Below the pieces are notes generated by a model. That model was not told the DNA's origin. It ran no database searches and was given only the letters and a program-made list of their open reading frames with translations. Below are positions 1 through 9,947 of a stretch of 64,000 nt of DNA, one piece after another. The stretch is from Sacculina carcini (Eukaryota; Arthropoda; Thecostraca; Sacculinidae), in NCBI GenBank assembly GCA_916048095.2, contig OU696578.1, positions 5,605,007 through 5,669,006 on the forward strand. Direction: 5' to 3'. Made by a program: the position numbers and the translations under genes. Position 1 is the first letter of the stretch, and every line of letters starts with the position of its first letter.

Positions 1-1578
1 ACGAACCGATCGCGGAGTGGAAGCCGTTGTTTGTAGCAGCCGTGAGCGGTCTACTTTGTCAAGGTGCTGCTGCGGAGAAACTGGCGGTCGGGATGCTCCC
101 AGCGTACGTGAATCGCAGGCCAGCGGAACGAGAGTTGGTGAAGGAGGTGATCGCTGAAGTGGAATCCCTGGACGAAGCTTTTGACATTCTCATCAGAACG
201 CTGGATAACCCGGTCGACATGTATGAAGCATTACAGAGACTATGTAAATGTGAGTGGATGCCTGGTGTCATGATTGATGACACCAGAAATGATACGCTGA
301 AATGGCTGGCCAAAGACGCGGGTTCGGATATAGCGTTTGTGTGCACGTTTTTTGTCAATCAATTGCCCCGTGACGTATAACCCAGGGTAAAAACATGGAT
401 AGTCGACAATTATCTCGAAAGCGAAACTGACCGGAGGAAATTATTTATTCGAGTGAAAGGCTGGATGACCGAAAGGGGTCTGCCGCTCAATAAGGATGTA
501 CAAGCAATACATGTTGTCGATCAATCCGAGAGTCAAAAAGACAAAATGGCTACACCAAACACGATGGATGTGTCAGCTGTGTCGGAGAAAACAGGGCCTT
601 TGAGGCATGGTGTAAATATCGTAAAGACTCCAACAAGGGATGTTATCTTTGTGGCAAGTTGGGACATTTCATGAGAATGTGTCCAGCCCGGCACTGTCTC
701 CGCTGCGGCGAGAAAGGCCACTCCATGTCGGACTGTTCAAAGCAAAAGAAAGTGTTTGCGGTGAAAAACACGGCGCAGTCGAATGACGCACCCGCGATAT
801 TGAATTCTGGCGATACTGTGGCAATACCTGTGACCATAAATTGTGAGAAAGTCACGGCAATGCTGGATTCCGGAGCCTCGACGTCGGTTATAGATGAAGC
901 TACTGTCAATCGGCTAGGTCTGGCGGGAAAATCAAATTTGATGATGATGTGAAAACTTGTTTGTCAGGAGTAGGCGGGAAGGCGGTCGTGATTGGTCAAC
1001 TGCCGGTGAACATCGATGCGGGAGGAGGGCAAATGGTGGATCACCGTTTCAGTGTGATAAGTGCTCCTTATAAATTCGTACTGCTCGGACGGGACTATCT
1101 GACGCAATTTTCCTCTACTGAGTTGGATTGGGAAAGGGGCCGAGTGAGACTGGGTTCCCAATGGAAAACAGCCGACATTATGATTGTTGGAGGACAACAT
1201 GAGCAAAGAGTGAATCTCATTTAAGATGGCAACTTAAAGGCAGCGTTTGAAAAACGGATTGATGCAAATCTGCCAAAAGATGATCGTCACCGGTTCCTGT
1301 CCTTGTTGATGGAATACCAGGACGTCTTTGCTGATAATCCCAAATGTCCACGGACTTCCAAAAAGGTTTGCCACACTATCGAAACTGACGGTGCGCCGCC
1401 AATCAAGCACGGTCCGGCGCGCTTCTACCCTGAAACCGAGGCCGAGATCAATCGTCAGATAGCTGAAAAGCTCGAAAACGGTGTGTATAGACGGTCCAAG
1501 TCGCCGTGGAGCAGTAGAGTGTTGTTGGTGCGTAAGAAGGACGGTACGCTCCGATTTGTTGTGGATTACAGGGATAAA
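1..1578 (+). mobile_element. Ty3/Gypsy LTR element fossil A, left part
   Basis: Internal region of an old Ty3/Gypsy element that begins before the window. Parts recognised in order are gag (about 27-640), a CCHC zinc-knuckle region (about 635-735, CX2CX4HX4C spacing), an aspartic protease core with DSGAST near 865, and the start of the reverse transcriptase up to the VDYRDK motif near 1570. The element is interrupted there by LINE A, and its sequence resumes at 9948. No LTR is in view. It is clearly broken, with several breaks, and must be older than both elements nested in it. The family call rests on domain order and motifs. Confidence 0.85.
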
Positions 1579-1853
1579 TTAATCTTTCTTTTGTTTCAGG
1601 TTATACATTTGTATTTTTACATTTTTGTTTTTGAATGTGATTGAGAATCAGGGTTCGCAGCCATAGTTGCTTTGCAATCTTCCTGCTGAATTATCTCATC
1701 ACATTCATTTTCTTCAATTTTTAGTTCAGCTTGTATTTGAATTAATTTGACTTTGTCTATAAATATAAGTACTGTCCATGCATATCTGTACTATTTTCTG
1801 CTTCATGTCTGTTTTGTTGATATGGCGGGCTGAAAATTTTAGCCCTGCCCCAC

Positions 1854-1880
1854 GGCTAACGGCCGGTTTTACCGTTAGCC
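1854..1880 (+). other. Hairpin in the LINE A 5-prime untranslated part
   Basis: GGCTAACGG (1854-1862) is followed after nine bases by its exact reverse complement CCGTTAGCC (1872-1880). It lies upstream of the first plausible start codon. No function is shown. Confidence 0.5.
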
Positions 1881-1925
1881 AACTAAATCTGTGTTGCTCT
1901 CATACTCTGTCTTTGTTGTCGCCCA

Positions 1926-2411
1926 TTGGACATTTTGCTTTGCGATATGTATTTAACAATAAATTGTTCTCACATGCGTTTTCTAGTGTTTTTATTGTGT
2001 GTGTATTTGTGTGTATGTTTGCTTTGTATTGTGTGTGTTGTATGCTTGTTTTTTGTTGTGACATTTCGTATGCATGTGTTATGTGTTGTGTATTTGTGCT
2101 TGCATGCGTCGTGCATTTTGTGTTTATTTGTATGTTCGGTTTGCGTTGTGTGTGTGCCTTCACACACCGTGGATTTGTCATTTCTGCTGATGATGTGTGG
2201 CGATGTTGAAATGAATCCCGGTCCTGCTCGACCACAAAAACGATTTTCAAATATACTTTTCGCCAATATCAGAGGCTTGTATAAGAATATCAGAGATTTA
2301 ACAGCAGCCAGCCGCTCCAAGGACATCGTTATCTGTGCCGAAACGCTTGTGTCCGATTATCGGGACCAATCTGAGCTAATGATGCCAGGTTTCAGCAAGC
2401 CTAGTTGCTAA
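1926..2411 (+). pseudogene. LINE A leader, 2A-like motif and start of the endonuclease
   Basis: A 161-codon frame. Residues 1 to about 90 form a Val/Cys/Leu-rich hydrophobic leader coded by GT-rich DNA. Then comes GDVEMNPGP at residues 92-100, followed by the start of an APE-type endonuclease (ILFANIRGLYKN, later ICAETLVSD). Known family context: some CR1-clade LINEs encode a 2A-like peptide in front of the endonuclease, and some of these leaders act as signal sequences. The frame stops at 2411 and the endonuclease continues in another frame at 2443, so this copy is frameshifted. The start at 1926 is the first ATG in this frame and is only a guess, since a GT-rich tract could also be leader or untranslated sequence. 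Confidence 0.72.
2199..2225 (+). other. 2A-like ribosome-skipping motif GDVEMNPG/P
   Basis: Codons 2199-2225 read GDVEMNPGP, an exact fit to the 2A consensus D(V/I)ExNPGP. In known 2A peptides the ribosome skips the last Gly-Pro bond, giving two proteins from one frame. Here it would separate the hydrophobic leader from the endonuclease/RT polyprotein. The motif is seen directly; activity is inferred from the family. Confidence 0.8.
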
Positions 2412-2442
2412 TCAAACGTGACTCAAAAACAGGCGACGTGGC

Positions 2443-2988
2443 ATGGCAGTGTACGTACGCAAAGGCTTTTTAGCAACGAGAATTACAGCACACGACTGCG
2501 CTTATCATGAAGTTATTCTGCTGCGTGTCAACACCGCCTTGATGAATTTTTGCATCTTTAGAGCCTCCCGAAATCCAGATAGAAACGACTCTATCTACGA
2601 ATGTCTCTTGTCAGCCATGTCAACAATTCAGGAGAAGGGCACCAAGTCAGCTTTTTTATTTGTGGGGGACATGAACGCCCATCACCGTGAGTGGCTCTCT
2701 TCGACATCCCCTACAGACGCCCATGGTAGAGCAGTATATGATTTCTGCAACATTTCTGTCTGTTCTCAAATGGTGTCCGTTCCCACACATCAAGCGGGAA
2801 ACTCTTTGGACTTGGTTATGACAGACGTCTCAGATATCCTGAGTGTAAACGTGGAAGCTCCAATAGGAAGTTCAGATCACTCGTCGCTGTCCGTGAAGTT
2901 GACATTGAGACATAATGTTTCTCCTTACACTACTTCAAGGCTCGTGCACATGAAGAACAATGTTGACTGGGTAAAGTTGAATGATTAA
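2443..2988 (+). pseudogene. LINE A APE-type endonuclease, main part
   Basis: A 181-codon frame holding the endonuclease core: VGDMNAHHREW (the GDxNAHH metal/catalytic motif) near residues 74-84 and IGSSDHSSL (the SDH motif) near 142-150. This domain nicks target DNA for target-primed reverse transcription. The frame ends at 2988 in a TAA. In the minus-strand copy at 17239-18970 the matching position is open, so the stop is a lesion. The first third of the domain lies in the previous frame. Confidence 0.85.
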
Positions 2989-3077
2989 TTGAAAGCAATT
3001 AAATTTCAAATCGGCTGCAGAGGGAACGCCCCATCGATGCACTGAACAAATACATTACCGATGTCATCTCAAGGAGA

Positions 3078-5016
3078 GTGCCTACTAAAAAACTACGTTT
3101 TCGCTCTGATGACAAAGCCTGGTTCACCAACGAATGTCGCAGAGCACGTGAATCCAAGCAGGAGGCTTACCACAAGTGGGTTCAATCGCGCTCAGTCGAT
3201 TCATGGAATGTCTACACTGAGGCCAGACGGCATGCTGAGCATGTGTATTTAGAAGCGGAAACACGTCACTCAAATAAACATGCTAAAAAGCTAACATCCG
3301 CCAATGTCGCCCACAAATGGTGATCAACGTTGAAATTGTCAGTGTTTGGACATGACCTGTCTGTCCCTCTTTTATCGGACGAACGGTAAGCTCAAAAGCG
3401 ACCCAACAGAGAAGGCAGAATTGCTTATGGATTTCTTAAATTCCAAGCAATGTCAAGGGTCTATTCCGTCTGACGATTCATCTGTCCTCGCCTAGAAAAT
3501 CAAAGGCATTGCCTTCCGATCAAAAGAAGTGGCAAATATCATGAAAGATATTGATGCCCACGGAGGAACAGACCCTCTGAATATGTTTCCGCTATTTTTC
3601 AAGAACACGGCATATACTTTAGCTGCGAAGCTCAGTGCTGTTTTCAGGCGCTTGATGAAGACTGGTTCGTTTCCATCCTGTTGACGGGCTGCGAATATCA
3701 CGCCCATACCAAAAGGAACCAATTCAGCTGATGCTGCAAACTACCGGCCGATATAAATTAGGCCGATTCTGTCCAAAATATTCGAGCAATTGATATCTTC
3801 CAGACTGTCCAAGTACCTGGAGAGCAACAACCTGCTGTCGGAAAAATAATTTATATACCGCAAAAAACTCAGCACGACTGACGCTCTGCTTACTATCACG
3901 CACGAGCTCCAGCAAGTGCTAGACAAAGGCAGTAAAGCCTGGATTGCGCAGTTGGATTTCTCGGCAGCATTTGACCGTGTGAGCCACCAGGACTTGTTGC
4001 AAAAGCTGAAAAACATTTGAGTCGGCGGCCGCTTGCTGAGTGTTTTGCATCAATTTCTCTCCAATCGCGTACAACGTGTTGCTATCGATGGAACATACAG
4101 TCGCTGGCAGAGCATTGTCTCCGTTATCCCGCAGGGAAGTGTGTTGGGTCCTATTTTGTTCAAAATTCACACCGCTGACCTGTACACAACCATACGCAAC
4201 CCTGTATATGGATATGCTGATGATATAACCTTGATTGCTGTAATTTCATCTCCTTCGGACAGGCCACAGGTGCGTCATACGGTCAACGACGATCTCAGCA
4301 GCGTCCTGAAGTGGTGGGAGAGGTGGAATATGATGCTGAACACTTCGATACCTAAAAGCTTGTTGGTTTCTAGGTCACGTACCGTTCAACCTGCACATAG
4401 AGCTATCCTTATAAATGACACCCAACTCAGCGTGTGTGCTGAGGTCAAAGTATTGGGAGTGCATGTAGACTCAAAACTGACATTTGAGAGTCACATTCGG
4501 AAGCTAGTTCGTTCGGCATCGCGGAAACTGGGAATAATAAGAAAGGCATATCGGATGTTCGGTAGCAGCACAATCTCAAAAAGTTGTTTTCGCTGTTTCA
4601 TTTTGCCAATTCTGGAGTACTGCGCCCCCGTGTGTTCTTCTGCTGCGGATTGTCACCTTAATCTCATCAACATAGTTGTTAGAACTTGCAATTTCCTCTG
4701 TGGTGACTTGGTTCTTGATGATCTTTGCCATCGTCGAAAGGTCAGCAGCGTGTGCATGCTGTACAAGATCAAGCACAACGACCATCGTCCAATGAGCAAG
4801 TCAATTCCTTATGATTTCGTGGCAGCAAGAAGCACACGGTTTACATCCAAACAGCACTCCCAGTGCATGGCTCCAATGCGTTGTCGTACAAAGCAATTCC
4901 AACGATGCTTTCTTCCGGCCACTGTGGCTACTTGGAACACGTTGAAGGAGGAAGCTTTCTCGCAGAACAATTTGAACAAATTCAAGGCCAAAATACTACT
5001 GAAAGAGCGGAATTGA
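3078..5016 (+). pseudogene. LINE A linker and reverse transcriptase
   Basis: 3078-3323 codes for the linker after the endonuclease. From about 3496 the RT follows, with ITPIPKG, FSAAFDRVSH, IPQGSVLGPILF and YGYADDITLIA. The YADD catalytic motif is at about 4216-4227. The thumb and C-terminus end at 5016 in LLKERN and a TGA. The last 327 codons (4033-5016) are uninterrupted. Upstream are stops at about 3493, 3681, 3755, 3847 and 4018, plus at least one frame change. The usual GVPQG box reads VIPQG. It is dead, but close in sequence to the copy at 17239-18970. Confidence 0.87.
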
Positions 5017-5324
5017 TTGTTGAGTCTTATTAATTGTTTATTTATTCATATTCATTGTGATTTATTCATATTTATTGTTATTTATTTTTATTTATTCATG
5101 CTGGCTGTTGTAATTTATTGAATCATAATTATTGTTGATGCTGTTTATTGAATATTTATCGGTGTTGTAGTTGTTTATTGAATCTGATTTATTTGTGTTG
5201 TTCTTACTTATGGAATAATATTTTTTTTTTATTGTTGGATGTTTCTTATTGAATCATATTTATTGTTCTTGATTGTTATTTATTACTTATTTATTAATAT
5301 TTATTCTTATTTATTGATGGCTGC

Positions 5325-5663
5325 TGTCATGAAACTCAACGAGCCTGAACGAAAGGCTTTATTAAACTCAAAATTCACGACATATCTGTGAACGATCAAA
5401 TCATACATTTAAGCATCATACATCATACACAACAATTAACGCATCAAATTTACAAAATATAAGAGAGCGGATGCTCAACTTGTAACAGCAATGTTCATTG
5501 AGCACAACACGTATTTAGTTACATATTATAAACGAGACTATACGAAAACATACCGAAAACAACCCTTAGCAAATAACAAACACTTCGAGTGGAAAATACA
5601 TCGCCGCATTTCTCTCAGAGGGAAACCAGTCACTAGCAATAGCAAGGATGCCAGATCATAACA
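5325..5663 (-). repeat. 3-prime LTR of the whole Gypsy element
   Basis: 339 bp, identical by eye to 9333-9671. It lies next to the polypurine run at 5664-5671 and is flanked outside by GCTGC. Confidence 0.95.
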
Positions 5664-5671
5664 CTCTCCCC
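5664..5671 (-). other. Polypurine tract of the whole Gypsy element
   Basis: GGGGAGAG on the minus strand, directly beside the 3-prime LTR. This is the usual place for the plus-strand primer. The same run sits beside the LTR of the second family member near 56119. Confidence 0.75.
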
Positions 5672-5683
5672 ATGTAATAAAAA

Positions 5684-8600
5684 TTAATGCTGGTATTTCC
5701 TGTTCAAGACGACACGTCGTCCTGATCGAGATCTTGGCGGTAAGAACTTCAACGCGGTCTCCGTGTCGGCGATATCAGCGGGTGAGTCTTCAGAATTACC
5801 GAGGTTGACGGCACCTTCACTATCTGGGTCGCAAGTTGTTCTCGAAGAGTCTTCAGCGCCAGCCACGGACTCTGGATTGAGTGTCCGAGGAGAGATGTCA
5901 ACGTTGGCGTTTTCGGCCGAAGTGGCATTTGATTCATCATATGACTTATCACTGAAAGCCGGAAGTGGTGCGAGGTCATCGGTAGACACGGAAGATTCCC
6001 GTCCGTCAGAGTGGCGGATTCTAGCGACTTTCGGGCTAGACGATAGTATTTCCACCGGCTCTACAAGAGCGTCAGACTTGCTGGTACGGACGAACTTCCT
6101 GAGCAATGCAGGCCCTCCAGCCAACCAGGTGGGCATAGAATATCCGGTTCCAGATCGACGCATAAAGTTGAAGAAGCGATTGTGCGGAGTGGTGTTTGTT
6201 GAAGTACATAGCAGCGAGCGCACCGAGTGCAGAGCAATATCCAGCACTTCTTGCCATTGTGTTTCATTCAGCTGTCGCGACCTGAGTGCCAGACGTATGG
6301 ATCTCCACAGGCAGCCGTTCATTCTCTCACATTGGCCGTTTCCTATAGGATGATACGGCGAGGAGTGCGACATAGTTACACCGTTGTGATACAGGAAATG
6401 CTTGAGATCAGAAGACACGAATTGTGCACCTCTATCGCTGTGAATTGTTTCAGGACATCCTACCAAGGTGAAGAGACTAGTCAAACACGTAATCACCGTT
6501 TGAGAAGTCATGTCTGCACAGGCGAACGCAAACGGGAATCTAGAATACTCGTCGACGATAACTAGGAGATAGCGATTACCATTTGTTGATGGTTTGGGTC
6601 CGACGAAATCGATGGCCAAACGTTGCATCGGACGGCCAGCATGGATGAGTGTACCAGGAGGAGATTTGTGAAACCTAGGCTTCAGCTCAGCGCACGTTCT
6701 GCAATCGCGACAGACTTTCTTGACGTCTTCAGTTGAGAATGGGAGGTTCTTCTCCTTCACGAAATGATTCAACCGGGCGACACCGGGATGGCAGAGCGCA
6801 ACGTGAATATCCGATAAGGATGACGTCAGCGTGAGAGAACATGCTCTCGATAGAGCATCAGCAGGTGCGTTAAATTCTCCAGGACGGTATTCTATATCAT
6901 AACAGTAACTGGAAAGTTCAAGCCTCCAACGCATCAATTTATCATTTTTCACCTTGGAGAGGCATTTGCTGTTGAAAATGAAAGATACGGCTTGTTGGTC
7001 CGTGACGATAGTGAATTTTCGTCCCGTAAGCAGGTCTTGCCATTTCCTGATGGATTCGATTACCGCTGCTGCCTCACGTTCGATCGTTGACTGAGAACGT
7101 TCCGAGCGATTTAATGTCCTAGAAAAGAAGGCAACTGGTCTTCCTTCTTGAGAGAGGGTTGCAGCCAGAGCCGAGCCAGAGGCGTCAGTCTCGATTCTGA
7201 AAGGAGAGTCATCCTTGATGGCGCACAGTGAGGCCGAACAGATGTCATCCTTCAGTTTTTCAAAAGCCCGCCGGGCTTCAATCGTCAAAGGAAATGATGA
7301 CGTATTCAGAAGAGGGCTGATTTGCGATGAAAAATTTGGAATCCAGACAGAGTAGTACGAGAAAAGCCCCAGACAGCGTTTCAGGGACTTTTTACACTGA
7401 GGAAATGGCAGACTCTTGAGAGGTTCAAGTCTTTCCGGGTCTGGTCTTACAGTTCCATTCTCGATTTGATGACCCAGGTATTTGAGACATCGGACGTTGA
7501 ATTCGCACTTATCTTGGTTGAGCTGGAGGCCCATTCCTTTGGCAACCTTCGTGAATGCCTCCACACGCTGATTCAACTCTTTTTCATTATCAGCACCGAT
7601 CACAATGTCGTCGATATACAGATGAGCACCCTTTATGTTGTTTCTACGTATTAGGTCGGTCAAAACGCGCTGAAAAACCGCCACAGAGTTTGTCAATCCA
7701 AACGGAAGTCTTGTGAACTCAAATAGTTCTCCAAGAGCCTCGAATGCTGTATACTTCCTGTCACCTTCACGAATAGGGCATTGGTAGTACGCCGATTTCA
7801 TATCCATTTTGGAAAACACCTTATATTGTGTGAGACTATGAATGATGTTGGAAATTTTCGGAAGTGGAAAGGCGTCCAGTTCGGTGAATTTATTGATTGT
7901 GGATGAATAGTCAATCACCATTCGCTTTTTGTGTCGTTCATTATGAGTGACCACGATCTGGGCTCTCCACGGTGAGTTCGACTTTTTGATGATGCCATCC
8001 TTCAGCAGCTTTCGAACTTCGTTCTTGATGAATTCTCGATCAGAAGAAGAGTAGTAGCGGCTTCTTGTGCAGATGGGTCGGCAGTCTTCAGTAAGATTGG
8101 AGAACAGGGCAGGTGGATCGATATTCATTTGTGCCACTCCGCATACTTGCAGAGTCGGATTATTTCCTCCGAATTTGAACTCGACCGTGCGATGGAGTCT
8201 CATGAAAGTTTGGCCGAGTATCATCGGTACACACAGATCAGGCATAATTGTCAGGCGAACGTTGCGATACACGTTTCCTTCGACCGATATGTCCACTAGA
8301 CAGTACCCTCCAGTACGGCTCATCAGTTGAGACGACGCCATATACACGGTCTCGCTTGATTTGAGAATTCTCAGATGCAACTTTTTTGCGATCTCTGGTC
8401 GAATGAAGTTATCCGTGCTGCCACTGTCTACCATAGCCTTGAATTGACTGCGATCAATTTCCACAGAAAGCATGGGATATTTAGGAGAATCGAATGGCCG
8501 CGTAGCAGCGATACTCAGTGCAGCGTTTGTTCTCACGGGGTTACTTCTCGAGGAAGATGATTTACACACTACGGCAAAATGCCCTTTTTTACCGCAGTTC

Positions 8601-9295
8601 CTGCACAGTGAATCTTTGGCAGGGCACCTCCATCGCGGATGAGGTGGTTTCCCGCAGAACTGGCAAGTTGTTGACGTTTTGCGCATAGCAGAACATTCTG
8701 CATCTGAGTCCGGAGACGCCGCTTCTATAGGAGTGACCTCCGCAACTGCTGCATACGCAGGACGATAAGCAGCGGCATTCATCTGAGCCATTTCTAGGCT
8801 GCGTGCAGTGGCCACTGCCGACTCCAATGTCAGATCAGATTTTTCTAGCAGTCGCTGACGGATCTCGTCCGACGCCAGGCCAGATATAAATGCGTCACGA
8901 ATCGCCTGGTTCGAATGTTCAAGTGCATTCACGGCGCCGAACTGACAATCCTTTGCAAGACCTTTCAAAGATTGCAGAAACGAATCAATTTTTTCTCCTG
9001 TAGATTGTTTTTTGGTGGCCAGCAGATGCCTTGCAAACACCGTGTTTTTGGGTTTGACGTAAGTCGATTTCAACACGCTGATTGCTTCCTCATATGTTAC
9101 ACAATCGGAGATGAGAGAGTACACATTCGGTGAAATATAATTGATGAGAATGCTGAGTTTGTTCAGAGGAGTGTCTGGATGCATCGCAGAGAGAGATGAG
9201 ATACAGTTGTTCAACGTTATATGCCAATGCGTCCACTGCTCCGCGGTCGTCTCGTCATTGCCCTCGAAACGCAAAGGTTTCAAAAGATTTTCCAT
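5684..9295 (-). CDS. Gag-Pol polyprotein of the whole Gypsy element
   Basis: One 1203-codon frame in which gag and pol are fused without a frame change. Approximate positions: gag 1-205; two CCHC zinc knuckles near 212-245; protease with VDSGST near 290; reverse transcriptase about 430-610 with YIDDIVIG near 560; RNase H from about 695 with ETDASGSAL; integrase zinc-binding region near 835-865; integrase core from about 890 with DFVGP, SDRGAQF and a catalytic Glu in GQCERMNG near 983; a variable C-terminal tail after about 1060. The length and order are normal for Ty3/Gypsy. The start at 9295 is the first ATG after the primer region. On the opposite strand the frame at 5763-6353 is only a shadow. 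Confidence 0.93.
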   Translation of the reverse strand: MENLLKPLRFEGNDETTAEQWTHWHITLNNCISSLSAMHPDTPLNKLSILINYISPNVYSLISDCVTYEEAISVLKSTYVKPKNTVFARHLLATKKQSTGEKIDSFLQSLKGLAKDCQFGAVNALEHSNQAIRDAFISGLASDEIRQRLLEKSDLTLESAVATARSLEMAQMNAAAYRPAYAAVAEVTPIEAASPDSDAECSAMRKTSTTCQFCGKPPHPRWRCPAKDSLCRNCGKKGHFAVVCKSSSSRSNPVRTNAALSIAATRPFDSPKYPMLSVEIDRSQFKAMVDSGSTDNFIRPEIAKKLHLRILKSSETVYMASSQLMSRTGGYCLVDISVEGNVYRNVRLTIMPDLCVPMILGQTFMRLHRTVEFKFGGNNPTLQVCGVAQMNIDPPALFSNLTEDCRPICTRSRYYSSSDREFIKNEVRKLLKDGIIKKSNSPWRAQIVVTHNERHKKRMVIDYSSTINKFTELDAFPLPKISNIIHSLTQYKVFSKMDMKSAYYQCPIREGDRKYTAFEALGELFEFTRLPFGLTNSVAVFQRVLTDLIRRNNIKGAHLYIDDIVIGADNEKELNQRVEAFTKVAKGMGLQLNQDKCEFNVRCLKYLGHQIENGTVRPDPERLEPLKSLPFPQCKKSLKRCLGLFSYYSVWIPNFSSQISPLLNTSSFPLTIEARRAFEKLKDDICSASLCAIKDDSPFRIETDASGSALAATLSQEGRPVAFFSRTLNRSERSQSTIEREAAAVIESIRKWQDLLTGRKFTIVTDQQAVSFIFNSKCLSKVKNDKLMRWRLELSSYCYDIEYRPGEFNAPADALSRACSLTLTSSLSDIHVALCHPGVARLNHFVKEKNLPFSTEDVKKVCRDCRTCAELKPRFHKSPPGTLIHAGRPMQRLAIDFVGPKPSTNGNRYLLVIVDEYSRFPFAFACADMTSQTVITCLTSLFTLVGCPETIHSDRGAQFVSSDLKHFLYHNGVTMSHSSPYHPIGNGQCERMNGCLWRSIRLALRSRQLNETQWQEVLDIALHSVRSLLCTSTNTTPHNRFFNFMRRSGTGYSMPTWLAGGPALLRKFVRTSKSDALVEPVEILSSSPKVARIRHSDGRESSVSTDDLAPLPAFSDKSYDESNATSAENANVDISPRTLNPESVAGAEDSSRTTCDPDSEGAVNLGNSEDSPADIADTETALKFLPPRSRSGRRVVLNRKYQH

Positions 9296-9315
9296 GATGG
9301 AACCAGCGTTGATTA

Positions 9316-9381
9316 TTTTGAGTTTAATAAATTGTCATGAAACTCAACGAGCCTGAACGAAAGGCTTTATTAAACTCAAAA
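9316..9381 (-). promoter_or_regulatory. Inverted repeat across the LTR/primer-site junction
   Basis: TTTTGAGTTTAATAAA at 9316-9331 is the exact reverse complement of 9366-9381. The first arm lies one base outside the LTR, where a primer-binding site belongs. The second arm lies inside the LTR, about 34 bases away. On the sense strand the order is LTR arm, short spacer, primer-site arm. In Tf1/sushi-type elements the start of the RNA pairs with such a site to prime reverse transcription. I infer the same here, since no tRNA-like primer site stands out. Confidence 0.6.
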
Positions 9382-9671
9382 TTCACGACATATCTGTGAA
9401 CGATCAAATCATACATTTAAGCATCATACATCATACACAACAATTAACGCATCAAATTTACAAAATATAAGAGAGCGGATGCTCAACTTGTAACAGCAAT
9501 GTTCATTGAGCACAACACGTATTTAGTTACATATTATAAACGAGACTATACGAAAACATACCGAAAACAACCCTTAGCAAATAACAAACACTTCGAGTGG
9601 AAAATACATCGCCGCATTTCTCTCAGAGGGAAACCAGTCACTAGCAATAGCAAGGATGCCAGATCATAACA
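9333..9671 (-). repeat. 5-prime LTR of the whole Gypsy element
   Basis: 339 bp, identical by eye to 5325-5663 and followed on the outer side by GCTGC. On the sense (minus) strand it has an AATAAA close to its 3-prime end, inside the sequence that pairs with the region just outside the LTR. Confidence 0.95.
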
Positions 9672-9676
9672 GCTGC

Positions 9677-9947
9677 TATTAACTGAATCACATATTTATT
9701 GTTGATTATTATTATTTATTGAGGAACGTGGGCGGAGTGTCATTATGGATTGTTATCGGATAATGATTTATTATTTATTGTTATATATTTTCTTTCCAAC
9801 TCTCTTTCTAGACATTTTTCTTTTCGAACTCTCTTTCTCTCTGAATCTTCTGGGCGCTTCCGGTACATGGGGCCACCTTAGGGTGGTAATAGTGCTTGCA
9901 CTCTTCCCATACTACTGGATTCGCCTGTAATTAATAATAATAATAAT
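9677..9947 (+). mobile_element. LINE A 3-prime end with structured (TAA)n tail
   Basis: Continuation of LINE A after the Gypsy insertion. The last 90 bases can fold: ATGGG (9867-9871) with CCCAT (9906-9910), enclosing CCACC/GGTGG (9873-9886) and AGTGC/GCACT (9891-9902). It ends in (TAA)n at 9930-9947. The same end closes the copies at 27786-28740 and 46594-47545. LINE RTs recognise such 3-prime structures in related families. Confidence 0.85.

Larger units (their letters stand above)
5325..9671 (-). mobile_element. Ty3/Gypsy LTR retrotransposon, looks whole and very young
   Basis: An LTR element on the minus strand inserted into the AT-rich 3-prime part of LINE A. Its two 339-bp LTRs (5325-5663 and 9333-9671) are identical by eye, start TG and end CA on the plus strand, and are flanked by the 5-bp target duplication GCTGC (5320-5324 and 9672-9676). 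Between them are a polypurine tract beside the 3-prime LTR, one long gag-pol frame and a primer-site candidate beside the 5-prime LTR. It looks whole, with no break seen. Identical LTRs imply a very recent insertion. A broken relative is at 55789-58951. Confidence 0.95.
1579..9947 (+). mobile_element. CR1-group LINE (LINE A), near full length, split by a Gypsy insertion
   Basis: A non-LTR retrotransposon about 4 kb long once the nested Gypsy element (5325-9671) is discounted. It has a 5-prime untranslated part, a hydrophobic leader ending in a 2A-like motif, an APE-type endonuclease, a reverse transcriptase with YADD, and an AT-rich 3-prime end closing in (TAA)n. Both ends are set by the Gypsy reading frame it interrupts: the host frame stops at 1578 and resumes at 9948. 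No target duplication is visible, as often in CR1. The copy carries several frame changes and at least five stops in the RT part, so it is dead. Three more 3-prime copies lie in this window. Confidence 0.88.

Noticed and set aside
5763-6353. 196-codon plus-strand frame, repeated at 56218-56808
   Set aside because: It is the antisense shadow of the Gypsy integrase C-terminal region in both copies.
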